Origin: Phoenix dactylifera
Taxonomy: Eukaryota; Streptophyta; Magnoliopsida; Arecales; Arecaceae
Direction of reading: 5' to 3'
Assembly (NCBI RefSeq): GCF_009389715.1
Contig: NC_052399.1
Coordinates: forward strand, 15,007,646-15,071,645
DNA: 64,000 bases
In this document: in pieces, positions 37,550-47,830 of the stretch
Position numbering within the stretch: the first letter of the stretch is position 1
How the letters are laid out: every line of letters begins with the position of its first letter
Program-made: the position numbers and the translations under genes
Notes under the pieces: generated by a model
Database searches by the model: none
What the model was told of the DNA's origin: nothing
Seen by the model: only the letters and a program-made list of their open reading frames with translations

Positions 37550-38960
37550 GCTCGTTGCTTTGGCTCACCTTACTATTTTGTCTTTTTCAAAAAAAAAACA
37601 CAATGCAGTTTGCTCAGACGTGTAAATGATCTGGTAGGAGTATAAATTGGACTCTTACCACTTTCTCATGGAAGGTGACACTACATGCTGGATAATTAAG
37701 CTGCAATAAGTCATGGAGTGTAAAGCTACTAGCATTACGCTTGTGTAAATGTAATGCACCTGTTTCTTTATACGGAGGACTCTGGAAAAAAAATATTAAA
37801 TATATGGAGGATTGATCTTAAGTAGAGTTACTCCTGAGACTATCGGCTTGCCCAGCTGGCTCAGCCTAATCCAAAATTTGATGAACTTAAATGCTAAATA
37901 TAAGTACATGCATGGAATTGGCCTGAGCGAAAAGGGAAAAAAAAACTGATATGAAAATCGAGTTAGGCTCCAAAAAATTAAAAATCAGCCCAAAAAATAG
38001 AGGCAAAAAAAGATCAGATCTGTTGGACAAGCATGGTATTAATGTTTCAAGACTAAGCCGAGTCTGGACAAAGAATAAAAGCTCAATTGGGGCTGGGCAA
38101 AAACATCGAGCCTAATTTCTACCATAGGGCTCGCCCAAGTATAACATTTGATCAGCTCTAATCTCAAGAAGGGGTTCAAGAAGCAACACAGAGCAGGTTA
38201 GTTCCTCGTCAAAACATATATTAAAAAAATAAAATCCAAAACGGAAGCAGAGTTGGAATGGGAGAGTTTCCAAGATTCTGTTATAAATCATAAATTCATA
38301 ATATCTCCGGATCAAACAAATTTATCCAGCCACTGGTCTCTCACTGAAACAGTGAAACTGCAACAACTGTCACCAGACACGGAAACGACATAGTGAAGTT
38401 AATTCGTTTGGCCATTGAATTACGATCTTTACGGTGGACTGGCCCGGGGACATAGTGAGTTAATTCGTTTTACTGCGTTCGCCACTTCGCCTGCCCTCGA
38501 GTTAATACTTGGCTCCGGCTCGCCAGGTCAAACAACCGGACGGACTATATTATAGCTACAAATATTTAATAAATATAAAAATATTTTGAATATTATCTTT
38601 TAACTCGCATAGATCTACAGTGCTCTCTGACTGTAGCAAATGGAAAATAATTGTAAGCGATCCTTTATTTTTTTAAAAAAAATTATTTATATAGTGTAGA
38701 AAAATATGTGGAACTTACATGTGCTTTTGGTAAAGTTTTAAATATCAAAAAGAAACAAATAAAATGTATTTACTTTTTGGTTTTGTATCAAAGATAAAAT
38801 TTTCTATATTAACTTAAATATTTTTGAACTGTTTTTTTGAAATTAATTCATATTATAAGGTTTTGAAAACATCCAAAAGACAAAATGAAGTAGAAATGTT
38901 TTTCGATTTTATGTAAAAAGAGAAACTAATTTTTTTAATGATTTTAGAAGAGTCACACAC
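37550..38960. other. Intergenic, no gene seen
   Basis: No coding support. 37840-38130 holds gggctcgccc-type and agcctaat-type words typical of old repeats. Confidence 0.35.
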
Positions 38961-39249
38961 TTGCAAGGATACGTGATTGATGAAGTTAGTTTTCTGCATT
39001 AGTTTTATGTACAGCTATAATAAAAGGCACACACACTTACCTCATATTATTCTTTTAATGTACAATACAGAGTTAGCTTTTTTAATTGTATATAAATACA
39101 CAGATGTAATAGAAAAAGAGTGTAATAAACAATTCTTTCATTTCCTTCCAGCTGCCTGGCATTTTCTTTGCTCCTCTATTCTCTGCTTACATTTCTTGGG
39201 GTGTTAGCAGCAATGGAGCTGGAACTTTCTTTTAACATGGTATCAGAGC
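38961..39249 (+). mobile_element. Copia-type LTR end with primer-binding site
   Basis: The LTR-like sequence contains a TATA box (tataaata, 39091-39098), a poly-A signal (aataaa, 39124-39129) and ends ...tttaaca at 39237. tggtatcagagc follows at once (39238-39249). The left boundary is a guess and no partner 3' LTR was found. The internal region of an element would start here but instead holds a ribosomal protein gene fragment. Confidence 0.72.
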
Positions 39250-39480
39250 TCGGTCTCCTCTTCAGGCTGCATTGAAACCTCCTATGAATCTGAGGGTGGA
39301 AGAGCATAACGAGCTCATCAATGGACATGTCGAAGAGGGCATCAAGATCGACGCCAAGGTAGCTGATCTTCGACTGCCCGGCCACAACGTCCGCCATGGC
39401 TGTGAGAAAATGAAAAGTTCGTCCCGAGGGCCGCCGCGAGCAAGAGGTAGTGTTTTGGAGCTTCTTGATCTAAACTCTTC
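39250..39480 (-). pseudogene. RPS15: Ribosomal protein S15 (40S) gene fragment captured next to a primer-binding site
   Basis: On the - strand the ATG 39397-39395 opens [10 protein letters not shown], then [21 protein letters not shown] and [11 protein letters not shown], clearly the N-terminus of plant 40S ribosomal protein S15. The usual basic PKKRTFRK-like stretch is missing or altered. Similarity stops at 39251, one base from the retroelement primer-binding site. Upstream of the ATG (to about 39480) the sequence looks like the gene's 5' leader (ctctcacagcc before ATG). Only about 49 codons remain, so this is a non-functional fragment, lying antisense to the LTR. Confidence 0.85.
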
Positions 39481-40254
39481 TAAAAAATTAGATGATTGAT
39501 TATGAAATATAGTAACATGCATGAAAGAATTATTGCATAATTGCCAAATATTCTTTCACCAGAGGGTTAGAATATCGGAATTAACATGTTTTTTTGGCAC
39601 AATTGTCTGACTTGATTATCCTAGTTGATTTGGATTGTCCAGGTCACCATTTTTCCTAAAAATTTACTGGATTAGAGGTTTTTAACCAATCTAACCACAA
39701 TTCTGATGTTGATGAGAAATCAAATTAGCCAAAAGTCTATTCCTCTAAATTTTTAATACAACCAATCAATCTAATCCGTTTTTTATAGCTCTGCTAAAAA
39801 AATACTGTGACAATGAAGGCCAGCAGCGATTCCCGTGGAGAACCGTTATAACGTGATAACGCGTTGCCTAAAATATTGGTTAATTTATTCAAAACTATGA
39901 TTGGTACGATGCAAACTATTCGTCATGGCCCGAAATTGACATATCGAAGTGACAAGCGAAGAATCGTACCTGAATTCTTATATTAAAAAAAAAGTAACCT
40001 GAATCACATGCGACCCGAAGCGCAAGTCAGGAATGTAGCGCTAATTGGTAACTTATAATATTTACAAGTTCACGTGGCTCTAGTACCCATTATCGGTTGT
40101 TGAGCCTACTTGAGGAGCTGAGGCGCTTAACACACACGAACTTAGCGATCGAGCGACGCTGAGAAGACTCCTCCATCTTTCATTGCGTCAACTTTGTTGC
40201 CCGCAGCTCTTGGCCTCACCTCTTTCGCCAGCTCCGGCGCTGGCATGGCCTGGT
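39481..40254. other. Intergenic, no gene seen
   Basis: AT-rich; includes the 3' flank of the BSP-like gene that stops at 40255. Confidence 0.35.
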
Positions 40255-41124
40255 TTAAATCAAGGGAAAAGATGTCGCTGAACCAGATGGGGCTCCTTGC
40301 TGACGTGCCAACAAGAGATAGGCCGAGCACAACTCTCGAGATCGCAAGCCTAGTGCACTGTCCACCATGTGCTCGTTCCAGTCCTCCATCATGGCCCGGT
40401 TCAAGCGTGCAACGAATCCCCGCCTCCGTTCCTCACAGTACTGTAAGAAACAAGCATCGTCGAAGTAGTTTCTGTCATCCCAACGCGAATTATTGAGTGT
40501 GATGGAGAAATTATTGTGCTTCGAGTGGTGCACTAGACGGGCTGCCATGGTCAGGTACTCCCCCATGGCATTCAGGAGCGATCGAGGGGCCCTGCCCTGC
40601 CCGTCCCAGAGCCACACTTGTGCCACGGCCCGTTGCACCGCCGAGGCCGCCGACATCCTTACGTCGGCCTCCGCCATGACACTAGGGCTGACATGAATCA
40701 CAAAGTCACGGGAGCCACGGCCGGGGCTGACCGCGACGACCTCGGCGAGGTCTTCGTCGGCCAGCTGAAGGGTGACGTGGCGGACGGGCTTCTTGGGGTA
40801 CAGCTCGCTGGGGTAGAGCAGTCGCTCGATGAAGTCGCTGGAGTTGAGGACGAGCTGGGCGGCTCGGCCGTTGGAGACGAACATGAGGTTGAAACGCCGG
40901 CCGGCGACGGTGTGCGTGTCGGCGCTGAGAATGGTGATCTCGAAGCCTTTGGTGGCTTCGTAGTTTGCCCACAAGGAGACGGCGGCGAGGCTGAGGAAAG
41001 CAACAAAACGGATAGAGACGGTGAGGGTGGAGGGTGAGACGGAGGTGTTAGCGGAGTTGGGGACCGTGATGGGAGGATGGTTTGTGGGAGGGGGGATGGC
41101 CTTTGGGAGGAGAAGATCCTCCAT
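40255..41124 (-). CDS. Plant basic secretory protein family paralog, membrane-anchored, HExxH lost
   Basis: 289 residues, ATG 41124-41122 (MEDLLLPKAI), stop TAA, no intron. A hydrophobic segment at residues 36-53 (VSIRFVAFLSLAAVSLWAN) follows a proline-rich cytosolic-type N-terminus. The body matches the paralog at 34268 throughout: GFEITILSA, RRFNLMFVSNGRAAQ, LYPSELYPKKPVRHVTLQLA, VWLWDGQG, LLNAMGEYLTMAA, FLQYCEERRRGFVARLNRAM. The catalytic HEMTH position of the family is RAVAQ (165-169), so this copy also lacks the zinc ligands. It carries an Asn/Tyr-rich insertion (about 200-225) absent from the other. The two genes are probably a local duplicate pair, both conserved as full-length frames, which argues for function. 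Confidence 0.9.
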   Translation of the reverse strand: MEDLLLPKAIPPPTNHPPITVPNSANTSVSPSTLTVSIRFVAFLSLAAVSLWANYEATKGFEITILSADTHTVAGRRFNLMFVSNGRAAQLVLNSSDFIERLLYPSELYPKKPVRHVTLQLADEDLAEVVAVSPGRGSRDFVIHVSPSVMAEADVRMSAASAVQRAVAQVWLWDGQGRAPRSLLNAMGEYLTMAARLVHHSKHNNFSITLNNSRWDDRNYFDDACFLQYCEERRRGFVARLNRAMMEDWNEHMVDSALGLRSRELCSAYLLLARQQGAPSGSATSFPLI

Positions 41125-41190
41125 TTGCAGAAAGACTCTACGGAACTTGGACCGCTTCTAGTTTAACGATGGGGCTGGTGCCTAACTCTT

Positions 41191-41200
41191 CGTATATAGA
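41191..41200 (-). promoter_or_regulatory. TATA-like box of the second BSP-like gene
   Basis: tctatatacg on the - strand, about 70 bp upstream of the ATG. Confidence 0.55.
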
Positions 41201-41500
41201 CAATATATTATGTACGGAGAAAAGTGTCATTTCCACCTAACGACCATCACCTCCCCTTCTTCCAAAGCATTACCATCAGATTTTTTCTTCTCATCTTCCT
41301 TCGAGCAGTAGCCGTACCTTGGCACAAGGCAACAGGGGATGTTGTAGATGCTGGAGACCCGTTTGCAGTGAGGCCCATCTGGCCGATGGGCGAGGACTGC
41401 CTCGCCAGCAACTGGACGGACGCGAGGGCGGTGATAAAAGTTTTTGTCCGAACCTCATAAAATTGGGGATGGGCCCGCGGCATTTGGTACCAGCGATGGT

Positions 41501-43322
41501 GATTTTTTTTTTAATAAAAACGGATTCATATAGCTTTAATATAAGTAAAATCTGCTAAGTCAAAAGCAATAATATGATACCAGGAAGAAGAAATCTCAAC
41601 ATCACTAGTCCAAATAAGCTCATCGAAGTGTTGAGCAACGTAGGAAGCAACCCAATCTGCAATTTTGTCCGCCTTCCGATGCACATGTGCTGCGTGAAAA
41701 GAGACCAACCCCTTTACCAATCTGCGAGTCTTACAAATTAGTAGATGACCGTCCCCATATCGATCCACTTCCCGTATCCAATCGGTCACTGTAGAGGAGT
41801 CCCCCCTCGAGGTAGACCCTATCTGCATCAAGTTCCCTCCTCGCATAAGATATACCCTCTCACGCTGCCCGAAGCTCTACCTCAATGACAGTCAAGCCAG
41901 GGGTACACTGACCTCCTGCCACAATCAGTCTGCCATGGTGGTCTCTGATCACAAATTTCACTCCTCCATGTACTCCATTCGCCAACATGCCGCCATCGAA
42001 GTTGACTTTGAGATGACCAAGGGGTAGGGGCACCCTAGAAAATAGGGCAAATCTGGGTGCTATAACAGCGGAACGGGTGTCCCAATATCCCTGGCCATCA
42101 CAGAGGAACTCGTCACGACAATCGTGGTGATCTTCGCAGCATAACGAAAGGCCTTGTCCACCACTGTCCTCAAGCCAACCCACTGCCCTCGAAGAGGCGG
42201 GCATTCCTATCCAACTATATATTAAGGCCAAGTATGCCCTCATGATACTCTCCTCGACTGTACCCGGTCTTCTCATGGACTCTCTCAAATAGTGTAGCAG
42301 GTCCTCTATTGACTCCAATGCCCGTGGGAAGGAAATAGAAGAAAGCTCCCAAATCTGTACTGCCCTAGGACATTTAAAGATGACGGGGATGATGGTCTCC
42401 TCAGTGTCCGAGCAAATCTCACAATACAAAGTGATCCGAACACCTCACCCTGCTAACATTCTTCTGGTCGGTAGGCAGTCTTAGGCCATCTTCCATATGA
42501 ATAGGGCCACCTGAGGTAGATCCGCATCCTCCAAATCCAATCTCCATCAATCCGCCGAGCTAGCTCCCCACTAAGCAACGCATGGAGGTCCCTGGCACAC
42601 ACCCTGGATTGCCCTATCGGCACACATACTAATCTGTCGGACTCCTCCCGGGATGGAATAGGAAGGGCTAAGATTCGCTCTGCTAGATGTCCCCCGAAGG
42701 GCTCTTGAATCAGTCCCTAACCCCATCTACCCTCCTCAGGAACAAGTAGGTCGCTGACCCTAAGTCCAGCTAACTTAGCTATGTCCATTATGGTCGGCAG
42801 TAGACTAATGGCATCTCTGTCATCCAGATGTCCTCCAGTACATCAACGGACTGTCCATCGCCTATAGCCCATCTAATCGCCGGTAGCATCAGTGGGGCTC
42901 AAGCACAAATCTCCCTCCAAATCAGTGAATAGCGACGTCACGCCCGGATGCTCGCCGCCGCTAGAATTACCCCATACTTGGCCCTCAATAGTGAGAACCA
43001 CATACTCTCAAGCTCCAACAAAAACCTGACTACATGTCTCGCAGCAAGGGCCTCCCGCATAGCCATTAACGATGGCACCCCTAGTCCGCCAGTCCTAGTT
43101 GGCTGACGTACTACCTTCCATGCTATCAGATGGATACCTTCTCTGCCATCATGCCTCCCCCTAATGAAGTTTCTGAAGATCTACACATGAGTCCTCACTG
43201 GGAGTATGTAGTTGGTTACCAAGTAGATCGGGATCGAGGTGAGAACCGCCCGCACCAAGGTAATCCTATCCATCATAGAAAGTACGTGCATCTCCAATGC
43301 TTAGTCTTTGTGTGATGCTGAA
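41501..43322 (-). pseudogene. Decayed LINE ORF2 C-terminal half (RT end, zf-RVT, RNase H)
   Basis: Read on the - strand from 43320: LSMMDRITLVRAVLTSIPIYL (RT thumb region), RTGGLGVPSLMAMREALAARH, WRWPYS-like spacing, then a zf-RVT domain YCEICSDTEETIIPVIFKCPRAVQIWEL (about 42430-42340). An RNase H domain follows (NFDGGMLANGVHGGVKFVIRDHHGRLIVAGG at about 42000-41880; KADKIADWVASYVAQH near 41640). Stops and frame changes are frequent. The 3' end is a short poly-A, seen as poly-T at 41501-41512. Confidence 0.88.
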
Positions 43323-43375
<53 letters not shown>

Positions 43376-43496
43376 AGGAGAAATCCCCACCGCAGGGGCA
43401 GAAATTTTTTTTTTTTTTTGTTGGATTACGAGGAGAGCGAGCCAAGAGCCACCACGGATCTGACTTCTGGCTAAACTTTTTTTTTTTTTTTTTTGG
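43323..43496. repeat. Cluster of three homopolymer tracts
   Basis: A run of about 50 A (about 43325-43373), then 34 bp of unique DNA, a T run (about 43407-43420), 57 bp, and another T run (about 43478-43494). It sits exactly at the 5' break of the LINE remnant. It could be two stacked retroposon tails or a cloning/assembly-difficult site. Confidence 0.8.
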
Positions 43497-44080
43497 TGAG
43501 GAGCCCGGTGGACAATCGTAGGACAATTAGGACATCAAATGCCTGGTAGGAGGATGTACGTCCTGCCTCGCAGTGCATGTGATTTGGTCGGCCGACATCT
43601 CACGTCTGATGGTGCGAGACGTACACCGGAGGATGCCTTTGATGATGATCAAATAGCTCAGCCAGTGTCGTGTCCGCCTCGAATAACCGGTATTGGGCTC
43701 TACACTGCCAAAGACCCAGCAAGGAAGTCGCATGTGCGTGAGCCTGCGCGAATGTACGTGTTTGCAAAGAAATTTTAAATGATTCCATCTTTTTGCCCCC
43801 TTGGAGCGGAGTCAGGGGATTGTTAGCCAAAGCTAGCTAGTGCTCTGGTATCCACTGAGAAGTTTTTTTTTTTTTTCTTTCAATGATCAGTATTGGAACA
43901 TTTTCTAGTCTTATAATTAGTTTTATAATATCTGCGTTTCTCTACTACTATACATTTTCATGAACTCTTGAACTCATAAAGGGCAATATCGCAAATGCAC
44001 CAAACACATGCCATGGCTTCTGGTGGATAATATTCCCCTGTAAGTTCCATCCGGCACAAAGTGAGGGTTCTGCTGAAACT
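43497..44080. other. Intergenic, no gene seen
   Basis: Open frames on both strands at 43539-43830 have no recognisable domain. Confidence 0.35.
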
Positions 44081-44083
44081 TTA

Positions 44084-44373
44084 GGGGTTGAATGATTGAG
44101 CTCTAAATTCTATAGAATTTATATGTTGGGCTAGCACAACTAGCAAGATTGGAGGATTACAGACTGGGTAGGTATATATTCATAAATATCTAGGATTAGT
44201 TTTGGCAGATATTTTTTTCTCTTTATAAGATTCGAGTTGGCCCACTCCAAAACTAATCCTAGATATTTATAAATATAGGCCTAGCTCAACCTGCAATTCC
44301 ATGATTTTGCTGGTTGTATTGGTCTATTCCACGAATTCTATAGAATTTTGAGCCCAATCATCCAAACAAACTC
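44084..44373. mobile_element. Tourist/Harbinger-like MITE (290 bp)
   Basis: Flanked by TTA on both sides (44081-44083 and 44374-44376), the 3-bp target site of PIF/Harbinger transposons. The terminal inverted repeats pair ggggttgaatgattgagctc with the reverse complement of the right end, gagtttgtttggatgattggg, and continue through aattctatagaatt. An inner perfect 24-bp inverted repeat occupies 44182-44205 and 44247-44270. Non-coding. Confidence 0.85.
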
Positions 44374-44848
44374 TTAGTTTTTCGGTGTTTGTATGATGAT
44401 TTTGTATATATATAAAAGTATTAAAGAGTAAATTCACTAAATTCATTTATTTAGTGCTGCAATTTGGGAGTTGGTCTAATGGAGCGACTAAATGACATGG
44501 GTATATTTCTTGGAATATTTTACTGGGTTTTAAAAATAAAGTTTACTTTTAGTATTTAAAAAAAAAGGGGATAATGAAAAATTGCGCTTGTTTCAATCCA
44601 TTAAGTTCACTTCTAGTCAGGGCAACCTCCACTGAACTGGAAATAATCCCAAATTCTTTGATCTAGACGTCGGTGCAATGATAAGGACTTAATTATCAGA
44701 CTACCGATCCCCACATTGATGGTCTTCTTATTTAAGCGAAGTCGGAGGCGCAAATTCCGCATCATGGGACCAGCAGCTATTTGCATGGGAAATAGGCCTG
44801 CTGCAACTGAACAGACTTCTAGTTTGCAGACGCAACCCTCCTTTTGCA

Positions 44849-44940
44849 AATTACCTTGATTATATTACAGAAAGGATTGATCTATTTTGGTAAAAATTAC
44901 CCTGATTATATTACAGAAAGGCTTGATCTTATTTTTTTGG
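44849..44940. repeat. Short tandem duplication of about 45 bp
   Basis: ttacc(t/c)tgattatattacagaaagg(a/c)ttgatct is present twice (about 44851 and 44897), immediately left of a LINE 3' end. Confidence 0.85.
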
Positions 44941-45340
44941 TAAATCGGATTATTAAACCAGTCTGAAATAAAATATTAATGGAAATCAGAAAATAAAATA
45001 TCGGACAATTCAGAAGGGATATTTGTCACTGTCATCCACGAAGTACTTCGAGCATGATTGGCTACAAATGCTGCCATCCAGTCTATAGCATCATTAGTTT
45101 TTCTATAGACGTGTTATTTTGTAAGAATGTCGAGCTGCACAAGTTCCCCAAACAATCCTACCTCAGGTGGGTTCAAGTTGTATCTTTCGTGTGAAAGAAT
45201 GATTCCCGGCATCAACCATTGGATTGCGCAATAGCGGCTTCGAGATCTTTGCAGGCACTCTAAAATCCTTCTATCACCTGCCTGCACAGAACTCGAAGGG
45301 GCTATTGTATTATCCAACGTTGATGTTACAAAAAAAAAAA
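44932..45340 (-). pseudogene. 5'-truncated LINE fragment (RNase H C-terminus)
   Basis: On the - strand a frame with SRSRYCAIQWLMP and then NDAIDWMAAFVANHARS gives the end of a LINE RNase H domain. It is followed by a short 3' UTR and poly-A (poly-T at 44932-44939). It belongs to the same general L1 group as the 17.4 and 41.5 kb remnants but with a different tail. Confidence 0.7.
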
Positions 45341-45769
45341 AAAGATAAAACATTATTTGGTGTGAAAGGTATAACCCCAGCTCTCTCAAAAGATGGGCAA
45401 TGGTCTCTAAAAATGGTGAATCAGATAGCCAATAAAGGTGTGATCTTCAATGTTTTACTTCCGAATACTTGTTATCAAATGATAAAGTGGTCCTCTTTGC
45501 GAGCCCAACTTAAACAGAAGAGAGGATTAAGTCATAGCCCGTGGCCCGGGGGAGGATGAGAAAAAGAAGTGGTGAAGGTAGGACGGAGAAAATGAAAAAG
45601 AGCTTGATAGCTTTTATTTCTCAGTTCTGGTTTTTTAAAAAAAATACAAAATCAAGATAAAAGGCATATATTTTTTTATTTTTTTTATTTTTAAAAATTA
45701 TTTTACTATTTTTAAAAATTATTAATAAATTTTATTTTTGATATTTTAAAAAATAAGAAACTCATATTT
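45341..45769. other. Intergenic, no gene seen
   Basis: The 45224-45559 frame starts opposite the LINE fragment and has no domain. 45660-45750 is T-rich. Confidence 0.35.
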
Positions 45770-46110
45770 TCTACTATTACCATCAACATCACCTTACCAC
45801 CATGGCCACTGCTACCATTTCTAATCTTGTTATCACTGTTGTTGACGATACAACACCAGAATTGTTATCGTTGCCTCCGCTACATAACCAACACTTTTAC
45901 AACCACTATCACTACTATTGCCACAATAATCATCAACGCCACCTCCACTAGACAACCATCATCAATGTCGTCATCTCTACCGCATGTTTGATGTCTCACT
46001 ATCACCATCATCACCATTGCTACAATCATCTACCACATTACTATTACTATTGTTGGCATCTTTGTCATACCATTACCACTCTCTCCACCAACATAATTAT
46101 TATCTCCATT
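45770..46110. repeat. Degenerate (ACC/ATC) trinucleotide-rich region
   Basis: About 340 bp of imperfect cay/acy triplets (accatcatcacc, ccaccatggccactgctacc, tcaccatcatcaccattgc). No single repeat unit is conserved; no open frame is favoured. Confidence 0.75.
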
Positions 46111-46450
46111 GCTTTTGTTAAAAACAAATTTTTATTTTTGGATATAGAATAAAAATCAATGTGATATCAAACAACACCTTTATGTTTTTTTAGATTAATA
46201 TCTTAATAGAAGTCAAATACCCACTTTCCTGTAGTGGTGTCATGCTATAACAACATGCCCTTTAAGAGACTCCAAGCAACAGCATGGCTGTGAACTAGTC
46301 TCACAGGCCGATGGGTCTCAAGAAAGTAAATAATTCATAGATTCATGATTTATTCGTAAATATCACTTAGCTTTCCCAAACCGTTGAATTATTTATAGCT
46401 CTTCGATTAAACTACCAATCAGCTTGGATAATTCATGAAGAGATTTAAAA
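46111..46450. other. Intergenic, no gene seen
   Basis: No coding support or recognised repeat. Confidence 0.3.
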
Positions 46451-46453
46451 TTA

Positions 46454-46734
46454 AGGCATGTTTCGTTAAGGAGTATTGGGCTCTGGAATAGAAATAAGAA
46501 TGAGTGACTCCCATTCTAACCATTTAGTTGAGAGGAGTCCCATTCCCACTTTGATTCCAAGAGGAAATGGGAATGCTTTACTTCTCCAAAACCCAATCTC
46601 GATCTTCTCTAGTATTCAAATCTCATTCTAATTTCGATTCGAGTCACAAGCCAAACACATCAGAAAATATAGCTATTCTGATTTTCATTACCATCTATTT
46701 TAATTCTGATTTTGGTTGTGAACTAAATGCACTC
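46454..46734. mobile_element. Second Tourist/Harbinger-like MITE (281 bp)
   Basis: TTA on both sides (46451-46453 and 46735-46737). The left end aggcatgtttcgtt pairs with the reverse complement of the right end, gagtgcatttagtt. The inner sequence has gaatgggaatg / cattctgattt type arms. The terminal repeats are diverged from those of the 44084 element. Confidence 0.65.
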
Positions 46735-46995
46735 TTAATCTTAAAGACTCTAGGGTACTAACCTACCCTCCCGATAACTCAGGTGCGCCCTACCAAAAAA
46801 CTATGAAAGGCAAAGCAACGGACGGTCTGCTGGGCATTACCCCAGCTCAATTGTCCAAGTCACCTGTGGAACCAGACAACTCATTGATGGCCCACGAACT
46901 TAAGAACAGTATGAAGCGAACCCACTTGAACACAAAATCTTTGCACCATATAATGATACAAAATCATGCCAACTTGCACTTTACCGACTGCATTT

Positions 46996-47109
46996 CTTTT
47001 CTTCTTTTTTTTTTATAGTGAAAACGGCAATTTATATAGCTCTAACGTGAGTACATCCTGCCAAATCAAGAGAAAGTAAAAAGTAAAAGGGTTGGGGTAT
47101 GCCCCTCGT
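46996..47109 (-). mobile_element. Severely 5'-truncated LINE tail
   Basis: The sequence actataaaaaaaaaa tail (poly-T on +) followed inward by tagagctatataaattgccg and ttgatttggcaggatgtactcacg is the same LINE 3' UTR as at 17.33 kb. A short direct repeat ctgcattt at 46988-46995 and 47110-47117 may be the target-site duplication. Confidence 0.7.
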
Positions 47110-47409
47110 CTGCATTTTTTGCAGGGGACTTCGGCCCTTGCTTGTGTCATGGAGTGGTCCAGGCCCTTTCAGCATCAAAATTTATCTCACTTGGTGGTCA
47201 ACCGGCTATCTGCTTACATCCTCGGTACCACTCTCTTATCGACACCTAGTCAAATTTACCTCACCTGGAGACGAAGTTGACATCCTTATTCCTTTGCGAG
47301 GTGGGCAATGCATGAAAGTGTTGTCATTCAAGTATTCACCCCCCCCCCCTCCCTTTTGATAAGATAGATGGATCATGCATATCTAGTATGAATATAACCA
47401 ATAAAGTTA
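47110..47409. other. Intergenic, no gene seen
   Basis: A run of C at 47339-47350; open frames here are short and featureless. Confidence 0.3.
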
Positions 47410-47830
47410 GAAAACAGAATATCGCGAAACATAATTAGGACAGCCGACAAGTCGTTCCAAAGCATCCCTCTAAGATGCTCTACCATAAAAAATGTAACTC
47501 AGTCTACAACACTGATCGCTTCACGATAGATACATCTAACCATCCAGAAGATATTCCTTGAGCTCCTCCAAATATCAAGCAAGAGCATGTGAACAGCACT
47601 AGAACCTGCATGACTCTAGATCCAACCAATCACCCCTCCAGAAATTTCTCTATCTCAAGTTATAGGGAAAACATTTGCTCGGACAAAAATAATCTTAGCA
47701 CCCTTAATAGAGGTTTCTAAGTAGGAAGTATTGTGACCAAGGGAACGTAAGTAGTTATTGTTGCAGAGAACTCGCAGCCTTTTCGGCTGCAAGTACGCTT
47801 GCTAGAATATGCGGTTAGTTTCTCTTTTTT
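47410..47830 (-). pseudogene. LINE RNase H fragment
   Basis: On the - strand ISVVDWVTFFMVEHLRGMLW is the C-terminal motif of a LINE RNase H domain; the rest is heavily mutated. Confidence 0.6.
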
